DNA of 64,000 bases from Rheinheimera hassiensis. Its GTDB lineage: Bacteria; Pseudomonadota; Gammaproteobacteria; Enterobacterales; Alteromonadaceae. This document shows, piece by piece, positions 17,426 to 26,424 of the stretch. Made by a program: the position numbers and the translations under genes. The stretch's first letter is position 1. The number at the start of each line of letters is the position of its first letter. Under the pieces are notes generated by a model. It searched no databases, was not told the origin of the DNA, and saw nothing but the letters and a program-made list of their open reading frames with translations. The stretch covers positions 62,001 through 126,000 of the forward strand of contig NZ_JAKUJZ010000004.1 of NCBI RefSeq assembly GCF_022436675.1. The letters run 5' to 3'.

Positions 17426-18041
17426 ATGGCTTTTTCAAGCCTTGCAGCATGGCATCTACCAGCGCACCGGCATGCTGATGTAAGTCGCATTGTTGCGGCC
17501 GCAGTAAGAAGTTACTGATAATGCCGCCCATATACATATGCAAAGCTGTTGCCGCCAGATAGGGGCAGATACCATCACGAAGTAAATCTGCCTGCGCTGC
17601 GCGTTCAAAAGCCCGCTGCATTACCGCAACGGCTTGCTCATCCAGCTCATCCTGTTTGGTAACTGCCGGGTTTAGCTCATCAATATATTCACAGCGGTGA
17701 AACACAATAGTCAGCACGCGGTGGTGTTGATCACTGGAGGCAATAAGCTGCAGGCCGTTAATCATTAAATCACGGATTTGATTAAAAGGATTATCACCGG
17801 GATTATTATCTATTTCAGTTAACAACGACTGAAACGGTAAGCGCACCCGCTCCAGCATGGCATTGAATAAATCCGCTTTATTCTGGAAGTGCCAGTAAAT
17901 TGCGCCACGGGTTACATTGGCGGCCACGGCGATTTTTTCCAGTGTTGTACGCGATACACCGTGCTGAAAAAACAACACTTCTGCGGCATCTAAAATAGCT
18001 GCCCGGGTGCTTTCGGCTTCGGCTTTGGTACGTCTTGCCAT
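17424..18041 (-). CDS. acrR-like: TetR/AcrR-family repressor of the RND pump
   Basis: A 205-residue regulator. The start at 18041 (MARRTKAEAESTRAAIL) matches the conserved beginning of AcrR proteins; a longer frame reaches 18092 but adds a non-conserved leader. The helix-turn-helix is TTLEKIAVAANVTRGAIYWHF, residues about 33-53, with the AcrR-typical RGAIYWHF. The C-terminal domain binds ligands that release it from DNA. It probably binds the TACATACA palindrome at 12937-12956. It is convergent with the pump rather than divergent from the adaptor, which is the usual arrangement. Confidence 0.88.
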   Translation of the reverse strand: MARRTKAEAESTRAAILDAAEVLFFQHGVSRTTLEKIAVAANVTRGAIYWHFQNKADLFNAMLERVRLPFQSLLTEIDNNPGDNPFNQIRDLMINGLQLIASSDQHHRVLTIVFHRCEYIDELNPAVTKQDELDEQAVAVMQRAFERAAQADLLRDGICPYLAATALHMYMGGIISNFLLRPQQCDLHQHAGALVDAMLQGLKKP

Positions 18042-18141
18042 TTGTTGTCTTTTAACCCTGTTATCTGCGTAATACGGCAGCAATTTTACCATATTTTGCC
18101 GGTTGGGGCCTAACCTAAAGTGGTATCAGGGTTATTAGATT

Positions 18142-19341
18142 TCAGCGTGCAAAAGCCACCTTATTACGGCCGGCTTTTTTGGCGCTGTATAGCGCTTCGT
18201 CGGCGCGTTTTAGCAGTTGTGCTGTGGTTTCGCCGGGGTTACGGATGGCGCAGCCTAAGCTAATGGTGACATGCACGGTTTTACTGCCTGGCGTATTGCC
18301 GCGCTGTTGTTTGCCTTGCTTGCTGTCTTGCGGCCGGGTTTGCTGGCGGATCACCAGTGGGTACTCTGCAACCTTTGTGCGTACCTGCTCAAGTTTTTCT
18401 GCCAGGGTATCTTTATTGTTGTGGCGGAATACCAGCGTAAACTCTTCACCGCCGTAGCGGTAGGCGCTCATACCGCGTTCGCTGCCAAGCAAAGCGCCCA
18501 GCAGTTTTAATACCTGATCGCCAACATCATGGCCGTAGGTGTCGTTAAATTTTTTAAAGTGATCAACATCCAGCATTGTTACCGCACTGCGCCGGCCAAG
18601 GCGGCTTAAATGGCTTAGCAGGGCGCGCCGCTGTGGTAACTGGGTTAGCTCGTCAATATAGGCCAGCTGCAGCATCTGGCTGGCCAGGCTGAGTAATAAA
18701 CTTAAGCTGGCAGCCAATGTCATCCAGCCTGACATTTGCGGTTGCTGGAGCAACAAATAAAACAGCATTATGGCCAACCAGGCGGCAAACTGGCCCCAGC
18801 GCTGGCTGTTAGCAGCATAAAAATTTAATAACCCCAACCAACAGGCAGCGATAACTGCCATCCACCATAACTGGCCCCAACTGAGCAGAAATTGTGCCGA
18901 TACTGGCTGGAAAAAGGCTGCGGGCAGCGGTAACAATGCCAGCCAATCGGCCAGTGGTAACAATAATAATGCCGGTGGTGCCAGCAACATCAGCAGTAGC
19001 AATAATACCCCGCGCGGGGTAAGTAATTGCGGTTTTTGCTGCAATTGCAGCAATAACATCAGTACCGTGAACAATAGCGGCAAGGTAAAACTAAGGGCCG
19101 CAGTAGCAGGCTCGGTTAGCGGGCCCTGAAGTGCCTGTTGCACTACATAATAGTGGCTGCCAAGCAGGCTAAGGCCATATAGCCAGTGCCATTGCCGCAT
19201 AAGGCTGGCCAGCATGGTGGTTAGCAGTAGCATGGTATAAACAATGTGAGGAAACAGGGCACTGATAGCCGATGCCAGCGGCGCAAACTGCCATTGCAGT
19301 AACAGGATCAGCAACAGCGGTAACAGAACAAACAAATGCAC
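18142..19341 (-). CDS. Membrane diguanylate cyclase (GGDEF)
   Basis: A 399-residue protein with about six very leucine-rich membrane segments in residues 1-220 and a GGDEF domain after DELTQLPQRRALL. The active-site loop is GGEEF at residues 297-301, with the metal-binding VTMLDVDHFKKFNDTYGHD upstream, so it should make cyclic-di-GMP from GTP. The position of the usual RxxD inhibitory site lacks the aspartate. The gene ends the minus-strand run flgA-flgM-flgN-bactofilin, 59 bp after bactofilin. This suggests it feeds the cyclic-di-GMP-dependent control of this flagellar cluster. Confidence 0.9.
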   Translation of the reverse strand: MHLFVLLPLLLILLLQWQFAPLASAISALFPHIVYTMLLLTTMLASLMRQWHWLYGLSLLGSHYYVVQQALQGPLTEPATAALSFTLPLLFTVLMLLLQLQQKPQLLTPRGVLLLLLMLLAPPALLLLPLADWLALLPLPAAFFQPVSAQFLLSWGQLWWMAVIAACWLGLLNFYAANSQRWGQFAAWLAIMLFYLLLQQPQMSGWMTLAASLSLLLSLASQMLQLAYIDELTQLPQRRALLSHLSRLGRRSAVTMLDVDHFKKFNDTYGHDVGDQVLKLLGALLGSERGMSAYRYGGEEFTLVFRHNNKDTLAEKLEQVRTKVAEYPLVIRQQTRPQDSKQGKQQRGNTPGSKTVHVTISLGCAIRNPGETTAQLLKRADEALYSAKKAGRNKVAFAR

Positions 19342-19400
19342 CCAAAACCTCGGTGATAATTAATCGGTATCGTTAATAAGCAGCGTAAATTGGCACTATA

Positions 19401-19832
19401 TTATGCAGTGGTCATACTCAGTACTTTGCCTCTGGCGCCACGCAGTGGCAATACCGATTTATTGCTGCCGGTTTTTCTGTTGGCATCTGCGGCCTGCACT
19501 TCACCGATAAAACGGCCACCCGGTTCAATGCTCAGATTATCGCTGTAAATGGTACCACTTAGTACGCCAGATTGCAGAATTTCAACCTGTTCGGCGTAAA
19601 ACTCGCCCTCAGCGCTGCCTTTGATTATCAGATGGCGGGCGTAGATTTTGCCCTGCACCCGGCCTGGCTGGCTGATGGTTACTGCATGCACACTGCGAAT
19701 ATTACCTTGCAAGCGGCCGTCAATCTGCATATTGCAGTCCAGCATCAGGTCACCTTGTAATTCACAGCCTTCAGAGAGCAATGTTGCGTGTTTAGTAGCG
19801 GCTTTATCCTGCGTAACTTTAGCTGAAAACAT
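19401..19832 (-). CDS. Bactofilin
   Basis: A 143-residue protein with the bactofilin (DUF583) beta-helix pattern: EGCELQGDLMLDCNMQIDGR, then VQGKIYARHLIIKGSAEGE, LSGTIYSDNLSIEPGGRF. Bactofilins polymerise into membrane-associated scaffolds and in some bacteria are needed for flagellar hook or basal-body assembly. It lies 34 bp downstream of flgN in the same direction, so it is likely part of the flgAMN operon. The flagellar role is inferred from position. Confidence 0.88.
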   Translation of the reverse strand: MFSAKVTQDKAATKHATLLSEGCELQGDLMLDCNMQIDGRLQGNIRSVHAVTISQPGRVQGKIYARHLIIKGSAEGEFYAEQVEILQSGVLSGTIYSDNLSIEPGGRFIGEVQAADANRKTGSNKSVLPLRGARGKVLSMTTA

Positions 19833-19866
19833 GGTGTTGGCTTCCTATGGCGAATGCTTACCGCCA

Positions 19867-20298
19867 TTACAGCGGCATGGCGGGATAGCTGGTACGGCTG
19901 TGCATCCCTGTGAGTTTTTGCATTAGCTGGCGTTGGCTGGCCAGTAGCTTACCGCTTTTTTCATTCTGGGCGTGGCATAAGCGGGCTTTTAACGTCAGCT
20001 CCTGCAGTAACTGACGGGTGCCGTGTTGCACCGGCACCGGCAACCGGCTTACCAGTTGGCGCATACCGTCGCGGTTATTTTGCAAACCAAATTGCTGCAG
20101 CACCACATCACGTTCATTATGGCTAAGTTCGAGCGCCGTCATCAGTTGCAGAGACTGCTGGTTCAGCGGTTGCAGTTTTTCACTGTCGCGCTGGCTCATC
20201 AGTTCATACTGGTGTTCCAGCAACTGGTTTAGCTGATCCAGCCGCTGCACATCCTGTTGCAGGCTGCTGATAAATTGTTTCAGCAGCTGGGCGCTCAT
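19867..20298 (-). CDS. flgN: FlgN-type chaperone for FlgK/FlgL
   Basis: A 143-residue helical protein of FlgN size, with LDQLNQLLEHQYELM near the N-terminus. The stretch ALELSHNERDVVLQQFGL matches FlgN chaperones, which hold hook-filament junction proteins before export. It overlaps the flgM stop codon by 4 bp and is translationally coupled to it. The sequence is quite divergent, so part of the assignment rests on gene order. Confidence 0.82.
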   Translation of the reverse strand: MSAQLLKQFISSLQQDVQRLDQLNQLLEHQYELMSQRDSEKLQPLNQQSLQLMTALELSHNERDVVLQQFGLQNNRDGMRQLVSRLPVPVQHGTRQLLQELTLKARLCHAQNEKSGKLLASQRQLMQKLTGMHSRTSYPAMPL

Positions 20299-20585
20299 CG
20301 TTTGTGCATTTCCAGCATTGCGCTGACCAAAGCGTCTTCATCCAATTGCAACTGGCCGTTGGCAATTGCCAGTTTTAGCTGCTGCACTTTGGCCATATCT
20401 ACGCTGTCTTTATCTGCCAGTGACTGAAATGTTTGCTCCAGTGAACGGCTAAAGGCGCTAACCTGGCTTACGCCTGCTTCAGTTTTACCTGCAGCCGGGT
20501 TTTGCGGCTGCTCTGCACTATGTTGCTCTTGCGCCAGCCGGTTTACCGGGTTTACCTGCAGCGGATTTTTCGGATCTATTTGCAT
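20295..20585 (-). CDS. flgM: Anti-sigma-28 factor FlgM (lateral)
   Basis: A 96-residue protein with the FlgM layout: a polar, disordered N-terminal half (IDPKNPLQVNPVNR) and a C-terminal sigma-binding helix region, VDMAKVQQLKLAIANGQLQLD. It would hold the sigma-28 factor encoded at 46397-47116 until the hook is complete and FlgM is exported. Confidence 0.9.
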   Translation of the reverse strand: MQIDPKNPLQVNPVNRLAQEQHSAEQPQNPAAGKTEAGVSQVSAFSRSLEQTFQSLADKDSVDMAKVQQLKLAIANGQLQLDEDALVSAMLEMHKR

Positions 20586-20648
20586 ACTGTCTATTCCACA
20601 ATTTGGCTCTGATCTGATAAAGCGGCGCGATAATAGCGAAACTTTAAT

Positions 20649-21413
20649 TTATTTCTGCGTGGTTTCGGCGTTATTTTCACCTGTTACGATAGCATCGATC
20701 ACTTTACCGGAACTGATATTTTGTACACTGATGCGCTCACCCAACTGGCCGTCACTCAGTGCAATGGCTGTGGTAGCGACAGCAAAGCCATCGCCGCGAT
20801 ACTGCACGGTAATTTGCGCGCCTTTTTGTACCAGATACGCTGCTTGCAACAGATGACGGCTTACCGGGCTGCCCGCACTGATGCGGCGCTTTACTGTCAT
20901 GCCCAGCAGTGTGCCGGCATCAAACTCCAGTCCGTGGCGTATACCACCGATATCCAACTCCTGCAGGCTAAGCATGTCGGCAGTTAGCACTTCATCGCGA
21001 TCCAGCGTGCGGCTGGCTACTACCAATGGCAAATAGAGTTTTACCTGCGCCACCGCGCGGCCTTGCCAGCGCTGCGGCGAAGTACAATTTAAGGTGTAAC
21101 TTACCCGGCCCAGTGGTGGCTCTGTCTGCTGGCGGCGGCTGATCCCGAGGTTGTCGCAGCGGCTGTCGCTTAGCGCGGAGGGTAAATTAAGCTGAATATC
21201 CTGCTGCCTGGCTTTAACGCCTAGCTGGTTTAGATACTGCTGCAGTTCTTGTTGAATATGCTGTTTAAGTTGCTGCTCTGGCGCAAGCTCCTGTCTGGCC
21301 TGCAGCGGCCAGGTAATTAGCAGCAACAGTGCCATTGTGGCGCAGGCAGCAGGGAAAAACGCCGACTTCCGCTGCGGAAGTGTTACTTCCGCTTTTGGCG
21401 TTAAATCAGGCAT
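20649..21413 (-). CDS. flgA: P-ring assembly chaperone FlgA (lateral)
   Basis: A 254-residue exported protein with a SAF-type C-terminal domain, recognised by SRTLDRDEVLTADMLSLQEL and ISAGSPVSRHLLQ, ending in DGQLGERISVQNISSGKVI. It assists FlgI assembly in the periplasm. The start is uncertain. MPDLTPK at 21413 gives a positively charged region before the hydrophobic signal; an ATG at 21338 would leave the CTTCCG control element outside the gene, and the longest frame would overlap flgB. Confidence 0.88.
   Translation of the reverse strand: MPDLTPKAEVTLPQRKSAFFPAACATMALLLLITWPLQARQELAPEQQLKQHIQQELQQYLNQLGVKARQQDIQLNLPSALSDSRCDNLGISRRQQTEPPLGRVSYTLNCTSPQRWQGRAVAQVKLYLPLVVASRTLDRDEVLTADMLSLQELDIGGIRHGLEFDAGTLLGMTVKRRISAGSPVSRHLLQAAYLVQKGAQITVQYRGDGFAVATTAIALSDGQLGERISVQNISSGKVIDAIVTGENNAETTQK
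21364..21396 (+). promoter_or_regulatory. Triple CTTCCG box, putative LafK enhancer (flgB)
   Basis: ACTTCCG, CGGAAGT and CTTCCGCTTTTG follow each other in a pattern repeated almost exactly at 44258-44292. It lies about 60-90 bp upstream of a sigma-54-like promoter, the usual distance for an enhancer-binding protein. LafK, encoded in this cluster, is the obvious candidate. The element is inside the 5' part of the longer flgA frame. Confidence 0.65.
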
Positions 21414-21454
21414 CTTTATATGGCAATTCATTGATACATATCGCTTTTTAATTG

Positions 21455-21470
21455 TGGCACAGAGCTTGTA
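21455..21470 (+). promoter_or_regulatory. Sigma-54 promoter of the flgB operon
   Basis: TGGCAC-AGAGC-TTGTA matches the -24/-12 consensus (TGGCAC-N5-TTGCA) with one change at the -12 element. It lies 49 bp before the flgB start. Confidence 0.65.
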
Positions 21471-21518
21471 AAACCAAGGGCTAGCAAAGGTAACCTGTTT
21501 AAAGAGAGCAACCTGAAC

Positions 21519-21887
21519 ATGTTTGATAAAGCGCTTGGTGTACACCCGTTTTCATTGCAGCTGCGCCTGGACAGAGCAGAAATTATTGCAGGCAATCTGG
21601 CCAATGTCGATACGCCCGGCTTTAAAGCCCGCGATATTAACTACAGGCAAATTATGCAGGACGTGGCTTACAACATTGGCAGCGGCATCGATAAGCCATA
21701 TCAGGAGGCGCAAAGCGGCCACCAGTTACTGTACCGTACGCCTTATCAGGCTTCGGCCGATGGCAACACGGCCGAGCTGAATATCGAACAGGCCAATTTC
21801 GCTGCTAACAGCATGGATTTTCAAACCAGCCTGACCTTTATGAATATGAAAATCAGCGGCCTGCAAAAAGCGATTAAAGGAGAGTAA
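21519..21887 (+). CDS. flgB: Flagellar proximal rod protein FlgB (lateral)
   Basis: A 122-residue rod subunit with the N-terminal rod signature NLANVDTPGFKARD (residues ~28-41) and the conserved helical C-terminus MDFQTSLTFMNMKISGLQ. First gene of the long plus-strand hook/basal-body operon; a sigma-54-like promoter lies just upstream. flgC starts 2 bp after its stop. Confidence 0.96.
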   Translation: MFDKALGVHPFSLQLRLDRAEIIAGNLANVDTPGFKARDINYRQIMQDVAYNIGSGIDKPYQEAQSGHQLLYRTPYQASADGNTAELNIEQANFAANSMDFQTSLTFMNMKISGLQKAIKGE

Positions 21888-21889
21888 GC

Positions 21890-22306
21890 ATGTCATTTAA
21901 CAGCATTTATGACGTCAGCGGCAGCGCTATGCGCGCTCAGGTAATGCGCCTGGATACCATCGCTTCAAACTTAGCTAATGCCGACACTGCTTCTGCCACT
22001 GAAGCCGGGGCGTTTCGGGCATTAAAGCCGGTATTTGCGGCGTTATATAAACAAACGGCAGACAGCCAGAGCTTATCAGCTGAAGTACAAATGCTGGGCG
22101 TTACAACGTCCAGCCGGCCGGTAGAGCAACGCTACGAGCCAAATAACCCGCTGGCGAATCAAGACGGCTATGTATTTTATTCCAACGTCAATGTGCTGGA
22201 AGAAATGGCTGACATGATGTCTGCATCGCGCAGTTATCAAACCTCAGTAGAAGTTATGGGCCGGGTATCCAGTATGCAGCAAAGCGTGCTGCGCCTTGGC
22301 CAGTAA
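21890..22306 (+). CDS. flgC: Flagellar rod protein FlgC (lateral)
   Basis: A 138-residue rod subunit. Its N-terminus has MRLDTIASNLANADTASATE and its C-terminus the typical YFSNVNVLEEMADMMSASRS-like stretch (YSNVNVLEEMADMMSASRSY). It polymerises in the proximal rod with FlgB and FlgF. It is preceded by AAGGAGAGT. Confidence 0.96.
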   Translation: MSFNSIYDVSGSAMRAQVMRLDTIASNLANADTASATEAGAFRALKPVFAALYKQTADSQSLSAEVQMLGVTTSSRPVEQRYEPNNPLANQDGYVFYSNVNVLEEMADMMSASRSYQTSVEVMGRVSSMQQSVLRLGQ

Positions 22307-22318
22307 AGGAGTAACAGC

Positions 22319-22987
22319 GTGAGTGCAATCAGCGGCTTCGCAGACAATATTAATACCCAGAACAGTAACAGTGTGGCTACGAACGGCAGTAACACTGAAG
22401 GTTTGTCCACTATGTTTCTGGAGCTGCTGGTGGCACAAATTAGCCATCAGAACCCGTTAGATCCAATGGACGGCACCCAGTATGTCAGCCAACTGGCCGA
22501 GTTTGCCAATGTTGAAAGCCTGCAAAGCCTGAAAGTTGACTCGGGTAAAAACCTGCAGCTGCAAGCCAGCCAGCAGGCACTGCAGGCCACTGCCCTTATT
22601 GGGAAGCAGGTTGATGTAGCAGCTGAAACCATTTTGCTGGAACAAGACGGGCCAATTAGCGGTGCGGTAAATCTAGGCAAAGAAGCCGACAGTGTTGAGG
22701 TTCGCCTGTACAACGCGGAAGGCCAGTTAATGCAGAAACAAACTTTGCCTTATAGCGGTGTGGGCACTATACGGTTTGCCTTTGACCAGCAAGACGCCGG
22801 TGGTTATTACGTGCAGGCGGATGCCCATATTGACGGTCAGCCACAGCCGCTTACCACCATGCTAAGTGGCGAGGTAGAGCGGGTGTCTGTCGGCAGCAAT
22901 AAAGACGACATTATTTTGCAAGTCAATGGCCTGGGTAACCACGCTCTGTTAGATACCAATCAGCTGGCCTTTGGCGGCAATAGTTAA
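22319..22987 (+). CDS. flgD: Hook-cap/scaffold protein FlgD (lateral)
   Basis: A 222-residue protein starting at GTG (22319) behind an AAGGAG site. The N-terminal export/cap region contains FLELLVAQISHQNPLDPMDG and YVSQLAEFANVESLQ, typical of FlgD, followed by the Tudor/FnIII-like beta domain. It caps the growing hook and is later replaced by FlgK. Confidence 0.95.
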   Translation: MSAISGFADNINTQNSNSVATNGSNTEGLSTMFLELLVAQISHQNPLDPMDGTQYVSQLAEFANVESLQSLKVDSGKNLQLQASQQALQATALIGKQVDVAAETILLEQDGPISGAVNLGKEADSVEVRLYNAEGQLMQKQTLPYSGVGTIRFAFDQQDAGGYYVQADAHIDGQPQPLTTMLSGEVERVSVGSNKDDIILQVNGLGNHALLDTNQLAFGGNS

Positions 22988-22999
22988 GGAATCAGTATT

Positions 23000-24199
23000 A
23001 TGTCTATGTTCAATATCGGTTTAAGTGGGTTAAAAACCACACAAAAAGCGCTGGAAATTACCAGCCATAACATTGCCAACTCCGGTACTGCCGGTTTTAA
23101 AAGCGGCAGCGCTGAATTTGCTTCTGTTTATAACGGTGGCCAGCGCGGCGGTGTCGACGTTAGCGATATTAAAGAAAACTTTACCCGTGAAGGCGGCGTG
23201 GTAAACACCGGCTCAGCGCTGGATTTAGCCATCACCGGTAAAGGTTTTTTTGTTGTTGCAGAAAATGGCCGTATGGCTTACACCCAGGCCGGCCGGTTTG
23301 ATCTGGATAAAGAGCAAAACATTATTAACGCAACCGGCAACCGGCTGCAGGGCTATGGCATAGATGCCGAAGGCAATCTGGTGCCGGGCGTGCTGACAGA
23401 TTTAAAAATTGAAGCGGCCAATATTCCGGCGCAAGCCTCTACAGCAGTCGAATTCTCGCTAAATTTAAGCTCAGCTAGTGATGTAATAGCCGTGCCGTTC
23501 GATCCGGCGGTGGGCAACAGCTACAACTATTCACAATCAAGCGAAATATTCGACTCTTTGGGCAACAGCCATACCTTAACCCAGTATTTTGTCCATACGG
23601 GCCCCAATACCTGGCAGGCACACTATTTTGTTGACGGTGCAGATTTACTCACGCCGTCAACCCTGACTTTTGACGGTGCCGGCGAGCTGATCACACCTGC
23701 CGCACCGGCCACAGTTGCGTTGACTTACGATCCAACTCTCATCACCGGCGCGGATCCAATGAACTTTGGCGTAAACCTGACTAACAGTACTCAGTTTGGC
23801 AGCGGTTTTAATATTTATAAAAACGACGCTAACGGCTTTACCGCCGGTGAGTTTGCCGGGGTAGCGATAGCCGAAAGTGGTGAAGTATTTGCCACTTTTA
23901 CTAATGGTGAAACCAAGTTACAAGGCCAGGTAGTACTGGCCAGTTTTGCCAATATCAGCGGCCTGGAAACCGGTAATAAAACCGTATGGTATGCCACTAA
24001 TGAGTCTGGCGCCGCGCTGTATGGCACGCCTGATGCCGGCAGTTTTGGTGCGTTGTTGTCCGGGGCCTATGTCGGCTCTAACGTGGATATTAGCGAGCAA
24101 CTTGTTGATTTAATGGCATTTCAGCAAAACTACCAGGCAAACGCCAAAACCATCAGCAGCGCTGATGAAATGATGCAAATTCTGTTTAGTGCCACCTAA
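23000..24199 (+). CDS. flgE: Flagellar hook protein FlgE (lateral)
   Basis: A 399-residue hook subunit. It has the N-terminal MFNIGLSGLKTTQKALEITS and SHNIANSGTAGFKSG, a middle hook D2 region with FDSLGNSHTLTQYF, and a C-terminal NVDISEQLVDLMAFQQNYQA. Length is typical for FlgE. Confidence 0.97.
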   Translation: MSMFNIGLSGLKTTQKALEITSHNIANSGTAGFKSGSAEFASVYNGGQRGGVDVSDIKENFTREGGVVNTGSALDLAITGKGFFVVAENGRMAYTQAGRFDLDKEQNIINATGNRLQGYGIDAEGNLVPGVLTDLKIEAANIPAQASTAVEFSLNLSSASDVIAVPFDPAVGNSYNYSQSSEIFDSLGNSHTLTQYFVHTGPNTWQAHYFVDGADLLTPSTLTFDGAGELITPAAPATVALTYDPTLITGADPMNFGVNLTNSTQFGSGFNIYKNDANGFTAGEFAGVAIAESGEVFATFTNGETKLQGQVVLASFANISGLETGNKTVWYATNESGAALYGTPDAGSFGALLSGAYVGSNVDISEQLVDLMAFQQNYQANAKTISSADEMMQILFSAT

Positions 24200-24211
24200 A
24201 GGTAAGCCGTT

Positions 24212-24946
24212 ATGGAACGCTTAATTTATACCGCTGTATCGGGGGCCGAACTTAACCAGACGGCACTGCGTGTTAGCGCCAATAATCTGGCCAACGTTAA
24301 TACGCCTGGTTTTAAAGCAGATATTGAGCAGGCGCAGGCAATGATGATTGCCGGTGACGGCTTTCGTACCCGTTATCAGGCACAGTTACTGCCGGTGTTT
24401 ACTGATCTGGCTAATGGCCCTGTGCAGCAAACCGGCCGTGATCTTGACATTGTGCTGAGCGACGGCGGCTTTTTAGCCATTGCCGATGCCAACGGTAACG
24501 AAGCCTATACCCGTGCCGGTAACCTGCAGATAGATGCCGATGGCCGCTTAATGCTAAACGGCTATGCCGTGCAGGGTGAGCAGGGCGATATAGTGCTGCC
24601 GGAATTTGGTGATATCGATATCAGCGCTGACGGTACCATTAACCTGCTGCCGGTAGGTGGTGGGCTTATCGCCGAGGAAGGCCGGTTAAAAATGGTCAGT
24701 GCCGGTGATGACACCCTGGTAAAAGGTCTGGATGGCTTATTACGGCCGCAACAGCAGGAACAACTGCCGCCGGATCTGGCGATTACACTGCGTACCGGTG
24801 TGCTCGAAGGTGCCAACGTGAATGCGGTAGAAGAAATGGTGAACACCATGAATATCAGCCGCCAGTTTGAAATGAATATCCGCATGATGAAAACCGCTGA
24901 CGAACTGGCGGTAGCCGGTAACAAGCTGGTCAGCGGCAACAGTTAA
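24212..24946 (+). CDS. flgF: Flagellar rod protein FlgF (lateral)
   Basis: A 244-residue rod subunit beginning MERLIYTAVSGAELNQTALR with NNLANVNTPGFKAD and ending GANVNAVEEMVNTMNISRQF. It has the usual FlgF length and sits in the conserved order between flgE and flgG, with 12-bp gaps on both sides. Confidence 0.96.
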   Translation: MERLIYTAVSGAELNQTALRVSANNLANVNTPGFKADIEQAQAMMIAGDGFRTRYQAQLLPVFTDLANGPVQQTGRDLDIVLSDGGFLAIADANGNEAYTRAGNLQIDADGRLMLNGYAVQGEQGDIVLPEFGDIDISADGTINLLPVGGGLIAEEGRLKMVSAGDDTLVKGLDGLLRPQQQEQLPPDLAITLRTGVLEGANVNAVEEMVNTMNISRQFEMNIRMMKTADELAVAGNKLVSGNS

Positions 24947-24958
24947 CAGGAGCAGCAA

Positions 24959-25744
24959 ATGAATTCTGCCTTATGGGTTAGTAAAACCGGTTTAGCCGCG
25001 CAGGATATGCGCATGACAACCATCTCTAACAACCTGGCTAACGTTAGTACCGCCGGCTTTAAGAAAGACCGTGTGGTGTTTGAAGACTTGTTCTATCAGG
25101 TGCAGCGCCAGCCCGGCGCCCAGGCTGATGAGCTAAACCAGGTGCCCTCTGGTATTCAGGTGGGTACCGGTGTGCGCATTAATGGCACGCAGAAAATTTT
25201 TACTGAAGGCAGCTTTGAAAAAAGCGATAACCCGCTGGATATCGCTATTGCCGGGCAGGGCTTTTTCCAGATCGAAAACCCTGACGGTGAAATACTGTAC
25301 AGCCGCAGCGGCCAGTTTCAGCCAAATAGTGATTCGCTGATAGTAAACGCCAATGGTTTGCCACTACTGCAAAATATCGCCATACCGGAAAATGCCATGA
25401 GCGTAACCATAGGCCGTGATGGCACTGTTACCGCGGTAGTGGCCGGAGAGGCCGAACCGGTAGAACTGGGCCAGATTTTAACCGTTAATTTTGTTAACCC
25501 GGCCGGGCTGGAAGCACTGGGCGGTAACTTATTCCGCGCTACTGTTGCTTCAGGTGAAGCGGTGGAAGGCGTGCCGGGAGAAGACTCGCTGGGTGCGTTG
25601 CAGCAATACACCATTGAAGGCTCAAACGTCAGTGTAGTGGATGAAATGGTTAGCATGATTGCGGTGCAGCGGGCCTATGAAATGAACGCCAAAGTAGTGT
25701 CGGCAGCTGATGAGATGCTGCGCTTTATTAACCAGAGCCTGTAA
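24959..25744 (+). CDS. flgG: Flagellar distal rod protein FlgG (lateral)
   Basis: A 261-residue distal rod subunit. Markers are ALWVSKTGLAAQDMRMTTIS, SNNLANVSTAGFKKDR, the Gln-rich QRQPGAQ loop characteristic of FlgG, and GSNVSVVDEMVSMIAVQRAY at the C-terminus. Confidence 0.97.
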   Translation: MNSALWVSKTGLAAQDMRMTTISNNLANVSTAGFKKDRVVFEDLFYQVQRQPGAQADELNQVPSGIQVGTGVRINGTQKIFTEGSFEKSDNPLDIAIAGQGFFQIENPDGEILYSRSGQFQPNSDSLIVNANGLPLLQNIAIPENAMSVTIGRDGTVTAVVAGEAEPVELGQILTVNFVNPAGLEALGGNLFRATVASGEAVEGVPGEDSLGALQQYTIEGSNVSVVDEMVSMIAVQRAYEMNAKVVSAADEMLRFINQSL

Positions 25745-25748
25745 GCCG

Positions 25749-26414
25749 ATGAAAGCCGGTAGCGCTTTAATACTGATACTGCTGCTTAGCGCCTGCGCCA
25801 GCCAGCCCGAGTTGGCACATGAAGCCGACTGGGAGCAGGTAGTGGCGCAGCGCAGTGGTGATGAACCACTGTCGGGCCAGCAACATGGCAGCCTGTACAG
25901 TGATCGTTATATGTTTACCTTGTACGAGGATAAACGTGCCTACAGGGTCGGCGATATTCTTACCGTGGAGCTAAACGAGCGTACTCAGTCCAGCAAAAGT
26001 GCCGATGCCAGTATAGATAAAAATACCGGCATTAATGTGGGGGTGCCGCTGGCCGGTAACCTTAATACTGCTGAGCTGGCGATGGAGCTGAATTCACGTT
26101 CGCGTTTTGATGGCGAAAGCGCAGCCAGCCAGCAAAATTTCCTGCGCGGCTCTATTACTGTGCGGGTAACCGATGTGTTAGCCAACGGCGCTCTGGCCAT
26201 TCGTGGCGAAAAGTGGATCAAGCTGAATCAGGGCGATGAATATATCCGCCTGCAGGGGTTGGTGCGGCCGGAAGATATTGATGTTACCAACCGCATCTCA
26301 TCGCAGCGTATTGCCGATGCCCGTATCAGTTATTCCGGTAAAGGCGATTTAGCCAGTGCCACCCAGGCAGGTTGGTTTACCCGTTTATTTAACCGCTTTC
26401 TTAACCCGTTTTAA
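25749..26414 (+). CDS. flgH: L-ring lipoprotein FlgH (lateral)
   Basis: A 221-residue outer-membrane lipoprotein with signal peptide MKAGSALILILLLSACASQ (lipobox LSAC). The conserved body includes YRVGDILTVELNERTQSSK and LAIRGEKWIKLNQGDEYIR. The ATG at 25749 is chosen because the longer frame would overlap flgG and lack the signal peptide start. It builds the L ring with FlgI. Confidence 0.96.
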   Translation: MKAGSALILILLLSACASQPELAHEADWEQVVAQRSGDEPLSGQQHGSLYSDRYMFTLYEDKRAYRVGDILTVELNERTQSSKSADASIDKNTGINVGVPLAGNLNTAELAMELNSRSRFDGESAASQQNFLRGSITVRVTDVLANGALAIRGEKWIKLNQGDEYIRLQGLVRPEDIDVTNRISSQRIADARISYSGKGDLASATQAGWFTRLFNRFLNPF

Positions 26415-26424
26415 TCGAGGCGTT

